Assembly: GCA_004144345.1 (NCBI GenBank)
Contig: SEEL01000002.1
Location: 62,001-126,000, forward strand
Source: Hyphomicrobiales bacterium
GTDB lineage: Bacteria > Pseudomonadota > Alphaproteobacteria > Rhizobiales > Devosiaceae
Direction of reading: 5' to 3'
DNA: 64,000 nt
Shown: positions 36,041 through 45,632 of the stretch, piece after piece
Position numbering within the stretch: position 1 is the first letter of the stretch
Layout of the letters: every line of letters begins with the position of its first letter
Notes under the pieces: generated by a model
The model's database searches: none
Told to the model about the DNA's origin: nothing
Seen by the model: only the letters and a program-made list of their open reading frames with translations
Position numbers and translations under genes: made by a program

Positions 36041-38010
36041 TCGGCAGGCGCCGGTCGGGGCGCGGCCCGGCGTGGCGCGCCGACCCGCAGGCGCCGGTCG
36101 GTCAGCGACAGGACGCCGGCCGCCGACATGATCAGGCAGCCCAGCCAGATCAGTGTGACATAGGGCTTGTGCCAGGCGCGCACGACGTGGCTGCCGTCCT
36201 CCGCGGCCTCGCCGAGCTGCAGATAGAGCTGCGAGAAGCCGTAGGTCTCGATGGCCGCTTCGGTGGTGGGCGTGCCGCTCGCTTCATAGAAGCGGCGCTC
36301 GGGAAACAGCTGCCGCTCGCTGCCACCGGCGGTGGAGGCGGTGAAGCGGCCGGTCTCGCTGATGAAATTTTCGCCGCGCACTTCCTCGAGGCCGTCGAAC
36401 GTCACGGTGTAGCCGGCGATCGTCTTGCTGTCGCCGGGGTTCATGGTCGAGACGATCTCGACCTCCCAGGCGCTCGCGGCGACGATGCCGATGACGGTGA
36501 CGCCGAGGCCGAAATGGGCGATGGCGGTGGAGAAGGCGGCGCGCGGCAGGCCGACCAGCCGCCGGAAGCTGAGGCTGAGCGCCATGCGGCCGAAGCCGGC
36601 GCGGTCGATGAGCTCGGCCATGGCGCCGAAGGCGACCCAGAAGCCGAGCAGGAGGCCAAAGGGCGCCAGCGAAATCTGCGCGCCGCTGAGCGCGAAGATC
36701 AGGATGGCCCCGAAGATCGCCGCGCCGCCGGCGCCGGCCAGCCGCTGCGTCACGGCAATGATGTCACCACGCTTCCAGGCGAGGAACGGCCCGAAGGGCA
36801 GCAGCACCAGCAGCGGCACCATGATGATGCTGAAGGTGAGCGAGAAGAACGGCGCTCCAACCGAGATGGAGCGGCCGGTGAAGGCGTCGAGCAGCAGCGG
36901 ATAGAGCGTCCCCACCAGCACGGCAGCGGTCGCCGTGGCGAGGAAGAGGTTGTTGAGGATCAGCGCGCCCTCGCGGCTGATCGGCGCGAACAGCCCCCCT
37001 ACCCGCAGCGACGAGGCGCGCAGGGCAAACAGCGCGAAGGCGCCACCGATGAAGGCCGCGAGCAGCGCGAGGATCACGAGGCCGCGGGTCGGATCGGAGG
37101 CGAACGTGTGTACCGACGTCAGGACGCCCGAGCGCACGAGGAACGTGCCGAGCAGGCTGAGCGAGAAGGTGATGATGGACAGGAAGATCGTCCAGATCTT
37201 CAGCGCATTGCGCTTTTCCATCACCAGCGCGGAATGGAGCAGCGCCGTGCCAGCGAGCCACGGCATGAAGCTCGCATTCTCGACCGGATCCCAGAACCAC
37301 CAGCCGCCCCAGCCGAGTTCGTAATAGGCCCAGTAGGAGCCCATGGCGATGCCGAGGGTTAGGAACAGCCAGCTCAGCAGCGTCCATGGACGCACCCAGC
37401 GCGCCCAGGCGGCATCGATGCGGCCCGAGATCAGCGCGGCGATGGCGAAGCTGAAGCAGATGGAGAAGCCGACATAGCCGGCATAGAGCAGCGGCGGATG
37501 GATCGCGAGCCCGATGTCCTGCAGGATCGGGTTGAGCTCCATGCCCTCGGGCGGCACCGGCGACAGGCGGGTGAAGGGGTTCGACGTGAAGATGGTGAAG
37601 CCGCCAAAGGCAGCAACGAGCAGGCTCTGCACAGCCAGCACGAGGGCCAGCAGTTCACGCGGGAGGTTGTTGCCGAACATGGCGACGGCTACGCCCATGC
37701 CGACGAGGATCAGCACCCACAGGACCAGCGAGCCCTCATGATTGCCCCAGACGCTGGTGATCTTGAACAAGAGGGGCTGGGCCGAATGCGAATGCTGGTA
37801 GGCGATGGCGAGTGAGAAATCGGAAACGACGAAGGCCTGGATCAGCGCGGCGAAGGCGGCGGCGACCAGCAGGAACTGCAGCACCGCACCCTGGCGCAGG
37901 AACAGCGCAACGCGCTCGCTGCGGTTCCAGCCCCACAGGCCCGCGACGGCGGAGATTGCCGAAATTGCGACGGCGAGGATGAGGGCGAAGTGACCGAGCT
38001 CGATGGCCAT
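36037..38010 (-). CDS. ccmF: Cytochrome c heme lyase subunit CcmF (CycK)
   Basis: A 657-residue integral membrane protein of the cytochrome c synthetase complex, which passes heme from CcmE to apocytochrome c. The WWD heme-handling motif WGGWWFWDP is at about residues 234-242, with conserved histidines in WGNHEGS, AIHPPLLY and SVHTFASD. A large periplasmic domain precedes the last membrane segment. ATG 38010 shares its last base with the first base of the ccmE stop, making an ATGA junction. Length agrees with the family. Confidence 0.96.
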   Translation of the reverse strand: MAIELGHFALILAVAISAISAVAGLWGWNRSERVALFLRQGAVLQFLLVAAAFAALIQAFVVSDFSLAIAYQHSHSAQPLLFKITSVWGNHEGSLVLWVLILVGMGVAVAMFGNNLPRELLALVLAVQSLLVAAFGGFTIFTSNPFTRLSPVPPEGMELNPILQDIGLAIHPPLLYAGYVGFSICFSFAIAALISGRIDAAWARWVRPWTLLSWLFLTLGIAMGSYWAYYELGWGGWWFWDPVENASFMPWLAGTALLHSALVMEKRNALKIWTIFLSIITFSLSLLGTFLVRSGVLTSVHTFASDPTRGLVILALLAAFIGGAFALFALRASSLRVGGLFAPISREGALILNNLFLATATAAVLVGTLYPLLLDAFTGRSISVGAPFFSLTFSIIMVPLLVLLPFGPFLAWKRGDIIAVTQRLAGAGGAAIFGAILIFALSGAQISLAPFGLLLGFWVAFGAMAELIDRAGFGRMALSLSFRRLVGLPRAAFSTAIAHFGLGVTVIGIVAASAWEVEIVSTMNPGDSKTIAGYTVTFDGLEEVRGENFISETGRFTASTAGGSERQLFPERRFYEASGTPTTEAAIETYGFSQLYLQLGEAAEDGSHVVRAWHKPYVTLIWLGCLIMSAAGVLSLTDRRLRVGAPRRAAPRPAPAE

Positions 38011-38453
38011 CAGCCGCCAGCTCCTTCGCGCTGCCACTCGCCATTGGCCTTGAGCGCCTCGACGACTTCCTTGGGCATGTAGTTCTCGTCATGCTTGGCG
38101 AGGACATTGGTCGCGGCGAACGAACCGGCATCGGTCATCGTGCCTTCGACCACGACGCCCTGCCCCTCGGTGAAGAGATCGGGCAGAATGCCGCTATAGC
38201 TGGCGGTCAGTTCGCTGGCGCCGTCGGTGACGATGAACTCGTTGACTTCGCCGGTCTTGACCCAGCTGCCTTCCTTGACGAGACCCCCGAGGCGGATCGG
38301 CGTGCCGGCGGCAACGGCCTTCTCGTGGATCTCGGTCGGCGAATAGAAGAACACGATCTGGTCGCGCAGGGCGACGAGGATCAGCGTGACGGCCAGGGCC
38401 AGCACGACCCCGAGGCCGGCGATGATGGAGAGACGCTTCTGTTTACGGGTCAT
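38010..38453 (-). CDS. ccmE: Cytochrome c maturation heme chaperone CcmE (CycJ)
   Basis: A 147-residue membrane-anchored periplasmic heme carrier. One N-terminal membrane segment (about 8-28) is followed by an OB-fold domain. The covalent heme-binding histidine is H121 in AKHDENYMPKEV, the canonical HxxxY form. It overlaps both neighbours (ccmI and ccmF) by four or fewer bases, so the operon is tightly coupled. ccmA, ccmB and ccmC are not in the window and are probably elsewhere, as in other Rhizobiales. Confidence 0.96.
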   Translation of the reverse strand: MTRKQKRLSIIAGLGVVLALAVTLILVALRDQIVFFYSPTEIHEKAVAAGTPIRLGGLVKEGSWVKTGEVNEFIVTDGASELTASYSGILPDLFTEGQGVVVEGTMTDAGSFAATNVLAKHDENYMPKEVVEALKANGEWQREGAGG

Positions 38454-39523
38454 TGCGCTACCAATCCATTGTCAGCGGCCAGCACGTCAAGCTCGGTCCT
38501 GACGCTCGCGTCGGGATAGGCCTGCCGCGCGGCGGTGTAGGCCGCCTGCGCGTCCTCCATGCGGCCCTGCACCATGCGGGAGCGAACGAGCCGCGTCCAT
38601 TCGTCGACCGTGCCGCCCTCGGCGGTGAGCCGCGCCGCCAGCCCGTCGACCATCGCGTCGATCGCGGCGTCGTCGGGGACGGTGATTTCTTCGGGGCCGG
38701 TGGTGCCGGCCGTCAGGCCCTGCTCGGCAAAGGCGAGACCGTTCCTCGCCGTCACCAGCCAGGGCTCATTGCCCTCGGCCAGCGCGATCAATGCGTTCCA
38801 CTCGCCGATGGCGGCTTCGAAATTGCCGGCGCGGGTATCCTCGCCAGCGATGTAGAAGCGCGAGCGGATGTGCCTGGCGTCGAGCGCCGCGGCGTCGCGG
38901 AACAGTTGCATCGGCTCGCCTTCGACATTGCCATCGCGCTGCATCATCAGTGCCTCACCCAGATCGGTGAGACTATCGGCGGTCGGCGCGGTGAGTTCAT
39001 TGACGCGGCGCAAAGCGCGCACGGCATCGGCATAGCGGCCGAGCTGCATGTAAGCGGGGGCGATCACCTGCCAGCCGCGCAGATCGTCGGGCGTGACGGC
39101 GAGCTGCTGCTCGATCTGCGCGATGGCGGTATCGAGGTCGATCTCGCCCTGCGGTGCGGCGGCGGTGGCAAGCGGGCTGGCGGGGAGATCGGGCCGGCCG
39201 ATGAAATAATAGGTCCCGAGCGAGAGCACCGCGACGAGGAGAATCGGCACCCAGACGGTGAAGCGCCCAGAACCAGCGCCGCCCGCAGCCTCCTTGAAGC
39301 GCATTATCTCGCGGGCAAGCTCGCCCTTGGCGGCGGTGGCCTCAGCGGCGCCGAGCCGGCCCATGGCCGCGTCGGTGTCGATGGCCTTCAGCTGGGCACG
39401 AAAATGCTCGTTGGTTGCATCTGGCAGGGACCTGCCGGCGTTGACCGTCCGTCCGGCGCCCGCGTAATACAGCGTGGCGCAGGCGATGGCGGTCAGTATC
39501 AGGGCAAACAACCAGATGGTCAT
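38450..39523 (-). CDS. ccmI: Cytochrome c maturation protein CcmI (CycH), apocytochrome chaperone
   Basis: A 357-residue protein with two membrane segments (MTIWLFALILTAIACATLYY and about residues 94-112) enclosing a cytoplasmic leucine-zipper-like helix (AKGELAREIMRFK). The periplasmic C-terminal part carries TPR-like helices (YMQLGRYADAVRALRRVNEL). It binds apocytochrome C-termini and delivers them to CcmFH. ATG 39523 is favoured over upstream frames because the first membrane segment begins there. It is the first gene of the ccmI-E-F-H operon. Confidence 0.92.
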   Translation of the reverse strand: MTIWLFALILTAIACATLYYAGAGRTVNAGRSLPDATNEHFRAQLKAIDTDAAMGRLGAAEATAAKGELAREIMRFKEAAGGAGSGRFTVWVPILLVAVLSLGTYYFIGRPDLPASPLATAAAPQGEIDLDTAIAQIEQQLAVTPDDLRGWQVIAPAYMQLGRYADAVRALRRVNELTAPTADSLTDLGEALMMQRDGNVEGEPMQLFRDAAALDARHIRSRFYIAGEDTRAGNFEAAIGEWNALIALAEGNEPWLVTARNGLAFAEQGLTAGTTGPEEITVPDDAAIDAMVDGLAARLTAEGGTVDEWTRLVRSRMVQGRMEDAQAAYTAARQAYPDASVRTELDVLAADNGLVAQ

Positions 39524-39636
39524 GGCCTCGGCGGGGTTGGAACGCGGTAGAGCCGCGGCATCTATAAAGACATTCGGGCAAAATATGCAGTGGCGCACCG
39601 CCGCATGGCAGGCGCCGATTGCCGCAGTCGGATCAG

Positions 39637-40587
39637 ATGCCTAGCTTCGACTACGCGATTTTTGGCTCAAACCTGCTGTCGGGCTTTCTGGCGGGCATTC
39701 TGGCCGCAGAACATGGCAAGAAAGTTGTGCGAGTCGGGCGCCGCCCCTCCGCACGGCGCCTGCCGCGCCAACTCGACCTTGCCCTGCCCTTTTCCGCGCG
39801 CCCCGAGACGTGGGACCTCGTCAGCCGCACCGCGGCTGAGACGCACAAGCTTCTGCTGGGGATGGGGGCGCCGGAGGGATGGTCGGCGACGGATGTCGCG
39901 TGGCTGGCGGACAGTGCCGCGACGACATCAGATGTCGATCACGCGATACATCTCGCGCATGGCATCGGCCATCAGGTGGCGCGACTCGACAAGGGCTGGG
40001 CGCTGCGCCGGGTGCCGCTGCTGCATCCCGAATTCCTCGGTGACACGATGGCGAAATGGCTCAGCGAGTCCGGCGTCGTGTCGCAGGACGAAGGTCCCGC
40101 CGATGCGGCGCAGATGGTGCTGGCCGACGATGTGGCGATTGCCGAGCAATTGCCCGCCGGGCTCGCGACGCAGGCGATGACCGCGACACTGCTGGCCGCG
40201 CCGCGCGCCCTGCCCTTTCCGCTGGATTACTTCCCCGATCGCGGCGTGACGCTGCTGCGCCGGCCCGGCAATGCCGTGCTGGCGCTGGTCAGCGGCGAGA
40301 GCGAGATCGAGGCGCGGCTCGCGTCGACACTCAGCGGTCCGTTCCCGCTGAAGCGGCTCGCGACCACGCGCTATCGCCGCGTCATCACCGATGGCGCGCC
40401 GATGATCGGCAGGATGGGGGAGATTTTCGTCATCGCCGGTCTCGGCGAGCCCGCGGCATTTCTCGCGCCGCCACTGGCGCGCCTGCTTGCGGGCAGTAGC
40501 GAGGGGCGTGAGCGCGACTGGTTCGCGACGCATGATCCGGCGCAACCGCGGGACGCAGTCGCCGATCTCAGGACGGTGGTCGCATGA
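39637..40587 (+). CDS. FAD-binding oxidoreductase-like protein paired with a reduced sarcosine-oxidase-alpha homologue
   Basis: A 316-residue protein starting MPSFDYAIFGSNLLSGFLAG. The first strand and helix resemble a dinucleotide-binding fold, but the glycine motif is GSNLLSG instead of GxGxxG. A C-terminal segment (RRVITDGAPMIGRMGEIFVIAGLGEPAAFLAPPLA) is like the FAD-closing strand of DAO-type oxidases. This fits a shortened beta-type sarcosine-oxidase-like partner of the next gene, which it overlaps by ATGA. Catalytic residues and substrate cannot be assigned. TTG 39619 is a possible longer start. Confidence 0.65.
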   Translation: MPSFDYAIFGSNLLSGFLAGILAAEHGKKVVRVGRRPSARRLPRQLDLALPFSARPETWDLVSRTAAETHKLLLGMGAPEGWSATDVAWLADSAATTSDVDHAIHLAHGIGHQVARLDKGWALRRVPLLHPEFLGDTMAKWLSESGVVSQDEGPADAAQMVLADDVAIAEQLPAGLATQAMTATLLAAPRALPFPLDYFPDRGVTLLRRPGNAVLALVSGESEIEARLASTLSGPFPLKRLATTRYRRVITDGAPMIGRMGEIFVIAGLGEPAAFLAPPLARLLAGSSEGRERDWFATHDPAQPRDAVADLRTVVA

Positions 40588-42461
40588 GCCAGCCCCATCG
40601 TCTCGCGGCCGACGCGGCGCACCAGTTCGGCGGCATCGAACTCGACCGCAGCAAGCCGCTGCAGTTCAGGCTCAATGGCCGCCGCATCCAGGGCTATGCC
40701 GGGGACAGTGTGCTGTCGGCGCTGCTGGCGTCGGGGATCGACGCCTATGGCTCATTGGGGGAAACGACTCTCGGGCTGAGCGAGAGCTTTGCGCCGCTGG
40801 TCAAGGACCGGAGCGGCGAGGCGCTGCCGATGGCGCGGCTGCCGGCCACGGAGGGGCTCGACCTCACCAGCATCGGCTCGCGCAAGGTTCGCTTCGGGCG
40901 CAGCGCGGGCCTTGGCCATCGCATCGACGGCATCGCCGATGCGCCGTGGCTGCGGCTGGCGCCGGCTGAAACACTCAGCGCCGATCTGCTGGTGATCGGG
41001 GGCGGCGTTGCCGGTCTCGCGGCAGCCGACGATGCGGCCAGCGCGGGCCGTAGCGTCATCCTCATCGAGCGCCGGCCATGGCTTGGAGGCGACGCGCGTT
41101 ATTTCGGCCCGCTCGGCGATGAGGAGAGCCCCGAGACGGTGACCAACCGGCTGATCGACAAACTCCGGTCCGCTGCCAATGTCACGCTGCTCGCCAATGC
41201 CGAGGCCTTCGCGCTGACGGGCACGAGCGCGCTGGTGCATCGCATCGAGGGCGGTCGCGGGCGCGTCGTTTCGATCACGGCGACGGGGCTCGTGCTCGCC
41301 ACCGGCAGCATCCAGCGCCTGCCGATCATGGCAGGCAACCGGCTGCCGGGCGTCGCGACGTCGATGGCGGCCTATCACCTCGCCAAGCGCTATGGCGTGG
41401 TGCATGGCAAATCCGCGATCGTCGCGACGCAGAGCAATTACGGCTACCGCCTCGCCATGCGGCTCAGCGATGCAGGCATCGCGGTGCACCGCGTCACCGA
41501 TGTGCGCATCAATCCGCAATCGCGCTTCGTCGATTTCGCCAAGGCCAGCGGCTTGACGCTGTCGGGCGGGCACACGCCGGTCGTCGCGCAGAAGACCCAG
41601 CATGGCGTACAGGTCGCCTTCATCACCATCGGCAACAGCGCGACGTCGCTCGAACTCAACGCCGATGCGATGATCCTGTCGGGGCCGTTCCAGCCCGATC
41701 TCGCGCTGTGGATGCAGGCGGGCGGCGGCACGCATTGGAGCGAGGGCAAGCTGCGATCGCGCGGCGAGATCGAGCATGTGGCACTCGCGGGCGCCGTTGA
41801 TGGCTATCGCTCGCTCGCAGCGTGCGTGGCGAGCGGCAGGCGCGCGGCGAGCCATCTGTTCGGCGGCAAGACCAATGCCATCGCCGATCCCGAGATCGAT
41901 GCGATGTTCGAGACGCCTGACGCGCCGAATTTGATTGCGCCGCTCAGCGCCGCACCGCCCGCCTTCCTCGATTCCGGTGCGAGCCTCATTGCCCGCCCGG
42001 TGCCAAAGGTACGCCCGGCGCTCACCACGTATGCGCATGCGCCGTCGCTGGGCGATGTCGCAGCGTCGGTGGAACTCAGCATCATCGCCGCCGCCGATGC
42101 GGGCGCGGTAGCCGAGGAACGCGGCGCGCCCGGTGGCGATCTCGTTGCGTCGGACTGGCAGGCGCCGCCGCGTGAGCCCGACGAACTGCCGCCATGGCTT
42201 TTGGCGCGGCTCGGGCCGTCGCCGGTCCGGCTGCATCTGGTGGTGGATGGGAAACGGCGCTTCGAGCGCGGGGCGCTGGTCTATGCCAATACGAGTGCGT
42301 CGGACCCGGCGCTGGCCATCGGCGTCATCGTGGCTGCTGCCCAAGACGAACAACCGGGTGGCATGGCGCTGATGTCGGCCGCGGCGCTCGGCAAAGCCGA
42401 CCGCTTCATCGTCGAAACGCTGGAGGAGCCGTCGCCGGCGCGCCCGGCTGCGGCAGGCTAG
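40584..42461 (+). CDS. Sarcosine-oxidase-alpha-like flavoprotein lacking most of the GcvT domain
   Basis: A 625-residue protein. Residues 25-60 resemble the Fer2_4 domain of SoxA (FRLNGRRIQGYAGDSVLSALLASG). A two-dinucleotide flavin domain follows (LLVIGGGVAGLAAADDAASAG near 135-155, VLATGSIQRLP, HVALAGAVDGY). SoxA is normally about 1000 residues, with a folate-binding GcvT domain at the end. Here only a short tail remains, whose segment LHLVVDGKRRFERGALVYAN looks like the terminal barrel of GcvT. An amine or imino-acid oxidase without folate coupling is the simplest reading. It converges on the next gene with a 4-base overlap. Confidence 0.72.
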   Translation: MSQPHRLAADAAHQFGGIELDRSKPLQFRLNGRRIQGYAGDSVLSALLASGIDAYGSLGETTLGLSESFAPLVKDRSGEALPMARLPATEGLDLTSIGSRKVRFGRSAGLGHRIDGIADAPWLRLAPAETLSADLLVIGGGVAGLAAADDAASAGRSVILIERRPWLGGDARYFGPLGDEESPETVTNRLIDKLRSAANVTLLANAEAFALTGTSALVHRIEGGRGRVVSITATGLVLATGSIQRLPIMAGNRLPGVATSMAAYHLAKRYGVVHGKSAIVATQSNYGYRLAMRLSDAGIAVHRVTDVRINPQSRFVDFAKASGLTLSGGHTPVVAQKTQHGVQVAFITIGNSATSLELNADAMILSGPFQPDLALWMQAGGGTHWSEGKLRSRGEIEHVALAGAVDGYRSLAACVASGRRAASHLFGGKTNAIADPEIDAMFETPDAPNLIAPLSAAPPAFLDSGASLIARPVPKVRPALTTYAHAPSLGDVAASVELSIIAAADAGAVAEERGAPGGDLVASDWQAPPREPDELPPWLLARLGPSPVRLHLVVDGKRRFERGALVYANTSASDPALAIGVIVAAAQDEQPGGMALMSAAALGKADRFIVETLEEPSPARPAAAG

Positions 42462-43645
42462 CGGCGCTCGGCCACTTCCTTGGCGCGCCGCATGGTCTCG
42501 GCATAATCCTGGTTGAAGCGGGTCTCGGCCATCTTCAACGCGGCATCGAGCCGGGCGGACGCCATCTTGTCCCCCGGGTTCTGCCGGAGTGCATTGAGGT
42601 TGCGCTCGATGTGGATCTCGAGCGCCTGCCCGGTCTGCGCCCACACCTGATCGAACACCGTGTTGACCGCCAGCGAGTCCCGGCTGTCGCGCACGGTGGC
42701 GAGCAGGAACATGCCGTTGAGCGCCGACAGGATCTGGTCGCCATCGACACGGTCGGCGCCTTCGCGCTTGCGCAGTGCCTTGTTGAGGTCGGGCGCCACG
42801 TCGCGCAGCTTGGGATCGAGCCGTTCCGATACCGCCTTGGTCAGCCCGGCCGTGATCGTCGACCAGCGGCTGTTGCGGTTGAGTTCGACATAGCCGCCCA
42901 CGGCACGCAGCAGCCGGTGGAAGCGGTCCACGGCGCGGCACACAAGGTCCATGTCGGCGAAGGTGCCGACCTGGTTGAGCGGCGGAATTTGATTCTGCGC
43001 GTGGGAGAGGATGGCGTCGATGAGCGGCTGGAAGCCGGCGCGGTGGAGCGCGGCCTCGGTTGCGCCGCCGGCAATGCGGATAGCCGCCATCACGAGGCGC
43101 GAGGGGACTGCCACCTGCCCTACCGCCGCCTGCATCAGCAAGGCGGCTACCGCCTGATCCTGCAGCGGCATGGATTGCAGCGCCAGCGCCAGTGCCGATT
43201 CGTCGGCGATGCCATTGGCAGCGCGGCCAAAGCTCTGCGCCTTGTCGAGCAGAGCGCGGCAGCGCAGCGCGTTGAGCACGGTGGGGAGCTTGTCCCAGGC
43301 CTCGTCGCCGCCGAGCTGGGTCTTGAAGCGGCGCAGGCCATCGGGGGTCGATTGCGCGTCGAGCAGTGCCTTGCGCGCCCGGGCGAGCAGCTCGGGCATC
43401 AGCGCTTCGAGCGCTGCCAGATTGCCGGGGGTATCGTCGACGGCTTCGATGTCGATCAGATCGGGCGCCAGATCGCGCACGAGCCAGGTCCACGCCGCAT
43501 TGGCCTCGTCAGTCGAGACCGCGCCGTCGAAGCTGAAATCCACGGGCATGTCGACGATGACAGCGTCGATCATGCCCATGAAGGCTTTGCCGGAGGGCTT
43601 CCGACGGGAGCCAGTACCTGCCGGGCGGGCGGTCGCTTGAGCCAT
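42458..43645 (-). CDS. Conserved hypothetical protein, helical, cytoplasmic
   Basis: A 395-residue protein without signal peptide or membrane segment. It begins with a basic stretch (SRRKPSGKAF), then an acidic, helix-rich body with alanine/leucine-rich stretches such as LEALMPELLARARKALLDAQ, and a basic end (MRRAKEVAERR). No family was recognised. No good ribosome-binding site precedes ATG 43645; inner Met codons at positions 23 and 25 are alternatives. Steady coding composition across the full length supports a real gene. It is separated by 86 bases from the lipoprotein gene downstream of it on the map and may be independently transcribed. Confidence 0.7.
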   Translation of the reverse strand: MAQATARPAGTGSRRKPSGKAFMGMIDAVIVDMPVDFSFDGAVSTDEANAAWTWLVRDLAPDLIDIEAVDDTPGNLAALEALMPELLARARKALLDAQSTPDGLRRFKTQLGGDEAWDKLPTVLNALRCRALLDKAQSFGRAANGIADESALALALQSMPLQDQAVAALLMQAAVGQVAVPSRLVMAAIRIAGGATEAALHRAGFQPLIDAILSHAQNQIPPLNQVGTFADMDLVCRAVDRFHRLLRAVGGYVELNRNSRWSTITAGLTKAVSERLDPKLRDVAPDLNKALRKREGADRVDGDQILSALNGMFLLATVRDSRDSLAVNTVFDQVWAQTGQALEIHIERNLNALRQNPGDKMASARLDAALKMAETRFNQDYAETMRRAKEVAERR

Positions 43646-43731
43646 GATAACCAGGAGAAAAGTCAGTCAACTCCTGACTCTAGCCCCGTTTGGTAAACAA
43701 AGTTCACCAATCCTGCCAAGCAGTTGCTGGC

Positions 43732-44199
43732 TTAGCCGGTGGTGGCGCTGACGACCCAGCGGCCATCGGGTTCGCGGCAGGACGTGCCCTTGCGGGAATA
43801 GTTCTGGCCGGCGATCGTCACCGTGTGGGTGAAGTCGCGGCAATCGATGAGGTTGACCCGCACATAGGGCCCGACCGTCACGGCGCCGCTCTGGCCATTG
43901 TCGCCGACCCAGTTGCGCGGCGCGCCGACGCGGCCGAACTGCAGCGCGTTGAACTGGGCGCTAGACGCTTCGGCTCGCGATTTCGACGACAGCAGGCCCA
44001 GCGCCGAGGGATCGACGAAGGCCGACACGTCGGTCATCGAGGAGGCCGCCGCGGTGGTCGTCGCCGGGGCCGAAAGCTGCGCCGGGTCGAGCCGGGCCAG
44101 CGGCGCCGTGCTGGTCGCCGGAGCGATCGTGGGCGCGGTGGCGCAGGCGGTCAAAGCGAGGGCGGGGAGAAGGAGGAGAGCGCGAGTAAGGGTCTGCAT
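43732..44199 (-). CDS. Outer-membrane lipoprotein-like protein
   Basis: A 155-residue protein with a lipoprotein signal peptide ending in the lipobox LTAC (Cys at about residue 19). The mature part starts with an Ala/Thr/Pro-rich linker and ends in a compact domain: VRVNLIDCRDFTHTV, YSRKGTSCREPDGRWVV. The two cysteines and the ending resemble the C-terminal part of 17-kDa-antigen-type surface lipoproteins (DCRxFT ... G.ACR..DG.W). It lies 56 bases downstream of a sensor kinase gene on the same strand. Confidence 0.8.
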   Translation of the reverse strand: MQTLTRALLLLPALALTACATAPTIAPATSTAPLARLDPAQLSAPATTTAAASSMTDVSAFVDPSALGLLSSKSRAEASSAQFNALQFGRVGAPRNWVGDNGQSGAVTVGPYVRVNLIDCRDFTHTVTIAGQNYSRKGTSCREPDGRWVVSATTG

Positions 44200-44255
44200 G
44201 CGGGTCCCGAGGCTGAGCTGGCCTAGCTGAGCCGCACAATAGCGGCAGAGTTAAG

Positions 44256-45626
44256 TCAGTTCCGGGCGAGACCACCGACCTTGGCGGCCGGCAGTTTCAG
44301 CTCGGCGAGCAGGCCGCCCAGAACCGAACGTCTCAATTGCAGGGTGCCCCCGTAGACGTCAACCAGTTCCTTAACAATATCCAAACCCAGCCCGCTGCCG
44401 GGGGTTTTTTCGTCGAGACGGACACCGCGGCGCAACGCTTTGTCCGCTTCCTCCTCGGTGAGGCCCGGACCATCATCCTCGATGCGGATCAGGAGGAAGG
44501 CCTGCGACGGCGTCCGTTCCGCCATCATGGTCACGGCAATCTTGCCGGCGCTCCATTTGCAGGCGTTGTCGAGCAGATTGCCGGCCATCTCCTCGAGGTC
44601 GCTCTCGTCGCCGCGGAACCAGGGCAGCGAGGCGTCGGGCCGCTTGAAGGCGATGGTGACGTGCTTGTTGAGCTTTTCCATCACCCGGACCAGCCGCAGC
44701 ATCACCATGGTGGCGTCGGCCTTCTTGCCCACCACCGAGGTGCGGGCGGCAATGCGCGCCCGGTCGAGATAGGTGGTCACGAGCTGCGTCATCTTTTCGG
44801 ATTCCGAGCTGACGACGCGCGATAGCGGATTGTCCTTGGCGGCGCTGGCTTCGTTGCGCAGCACGGCCAGCGGCGTCTTCAGGCCATGGGCAAGATTGCC
44901 CACGGCGTTGCGGGCTCGCTCGATGATCTGCGTGTTGGAGCGCAGCAATTCGTTGATCTCCTCGGCGAGCGGCGCGATTTCGCGCGGATAGGTGCCGGTG
45001 ATCTCCTGCGCCTCGCCTTCGCGCACCCGCTCGATGGCGGTGCTGAGGCGCCCGGTCGGCCGGAGCGCGAGGCGCGCCACGATCCCCGACATGATGGCCA
45101 GCGCGATGCCCACTGCGCCCAGGACGATCAGCGTCTGGCCGCGGAACTGGCCGACAAGCGCGAGGCTTTCGTCGAGATTGCCCGTGACCATGATCTGCAG
45201 CGGCCGGCCGGCCGAGGTGGTGGCGCGTTCGATCGCCCGCAGGCGGTTGCCCGCTTCGTCTTCGAGTACGCCGGTCCGGTAATTGTCGGCGCCATAGGGC
45301 GTTTCAAGCCGCGGCGTCAGCATGCCGATGCTGGAGCCCGAGGATGACAGCAGGCGGCCGTCGCGGTCGCGGATCACCCAGTACCAGCCAGTCGAGGAGC
45401 GGCTGAAGCGCGGATCCTGCACCCTTATGTCGCTGTAGTTGGGATCGGTCGAATCGAGCGTGGCGCTCGACAGCGTATCGATGGTGAAGCGCAGCTGGTT
45501 GGCGAGGCTGGTATCGAGGGCGCGCGAATAGAGGTCGGTCAACAGGAACGCCGTGCCGACAAGCGCGAGCACAAGCCATCCCGCCGACAGCCAGAACAGC
45601 GAAAAGGCGATGGAGCCTTTTCTCAT
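44256..45626 (-). CDS. PhoQ/FeuQ-like membrane sensor histidine kinase
   Basis: A 456-residue kinase with membrane segments at about 9-31 and 165-185 around a periplasmic sensor region, then HAMP. The phosphorylation motif NLAHGLKTPLAVLRNEA has H247; the residue after it is Gly where most kinases have Asp or Glu, a form also seen in PhoQ/FeuQ-type rhizobial kinases (recalled). ATPase motifs NLLDNACKW, EDDGPGL and GSGLGLDIV follow. The regulator gene lies 6 bases upstream, so they form one operon. Pairing with a small exported PepSY-like protein at 46414 suggests envelope or divalent-cation sensing (inference). Confidence 0.9.
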   Translation of the reverse strand: MRKGSIAFSLFWLSAGWLVLALVGTAFLLTDLYSRALDTSLANQLRFTIDTLSSATLDSTDPNYSDIRVQDPRFSRSSTGWYWVIRDRDGRLLSSSGSSIGMLTPRLETPYGADNYRTGVLEDEAGNRLRAIERATTSAGRPLQIMVTGNLDESLALVGQFRGQTLIVLGAVGIALAIMSGIVARLALRPTGRLSTAIERVREGEAQEITGTYPREIAPLAEEINELLRSNTQIIERARNAVGNLAHGLKTPLAVLRNEASAAKDNPLSRVVSSESEKMTQLVTTYLDRARIAARTSVVGKKADATMVMLRLVRVMEKLNKHVTIAFKRPDASLPWFRGDESDLEEMAGNLLDNACKWSAGKIAVTMMAERTPSQAFLLIRIEDDGPGLTEEEADKALRRGVRLDEKTPGSGLGLDIVKELVDVYGGTLQLRRSVLGGLLAELKLPAAKVGGLARN

Positions 45627-45632
45627 CTGCCG

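Noticed and set aside
40752-43493. 913-codon minus-strand frame
   Set aside because: It crosses the sarcosine-oxidase-like gene and part of the next gene in another frame; no start signal and no recognisable domain.
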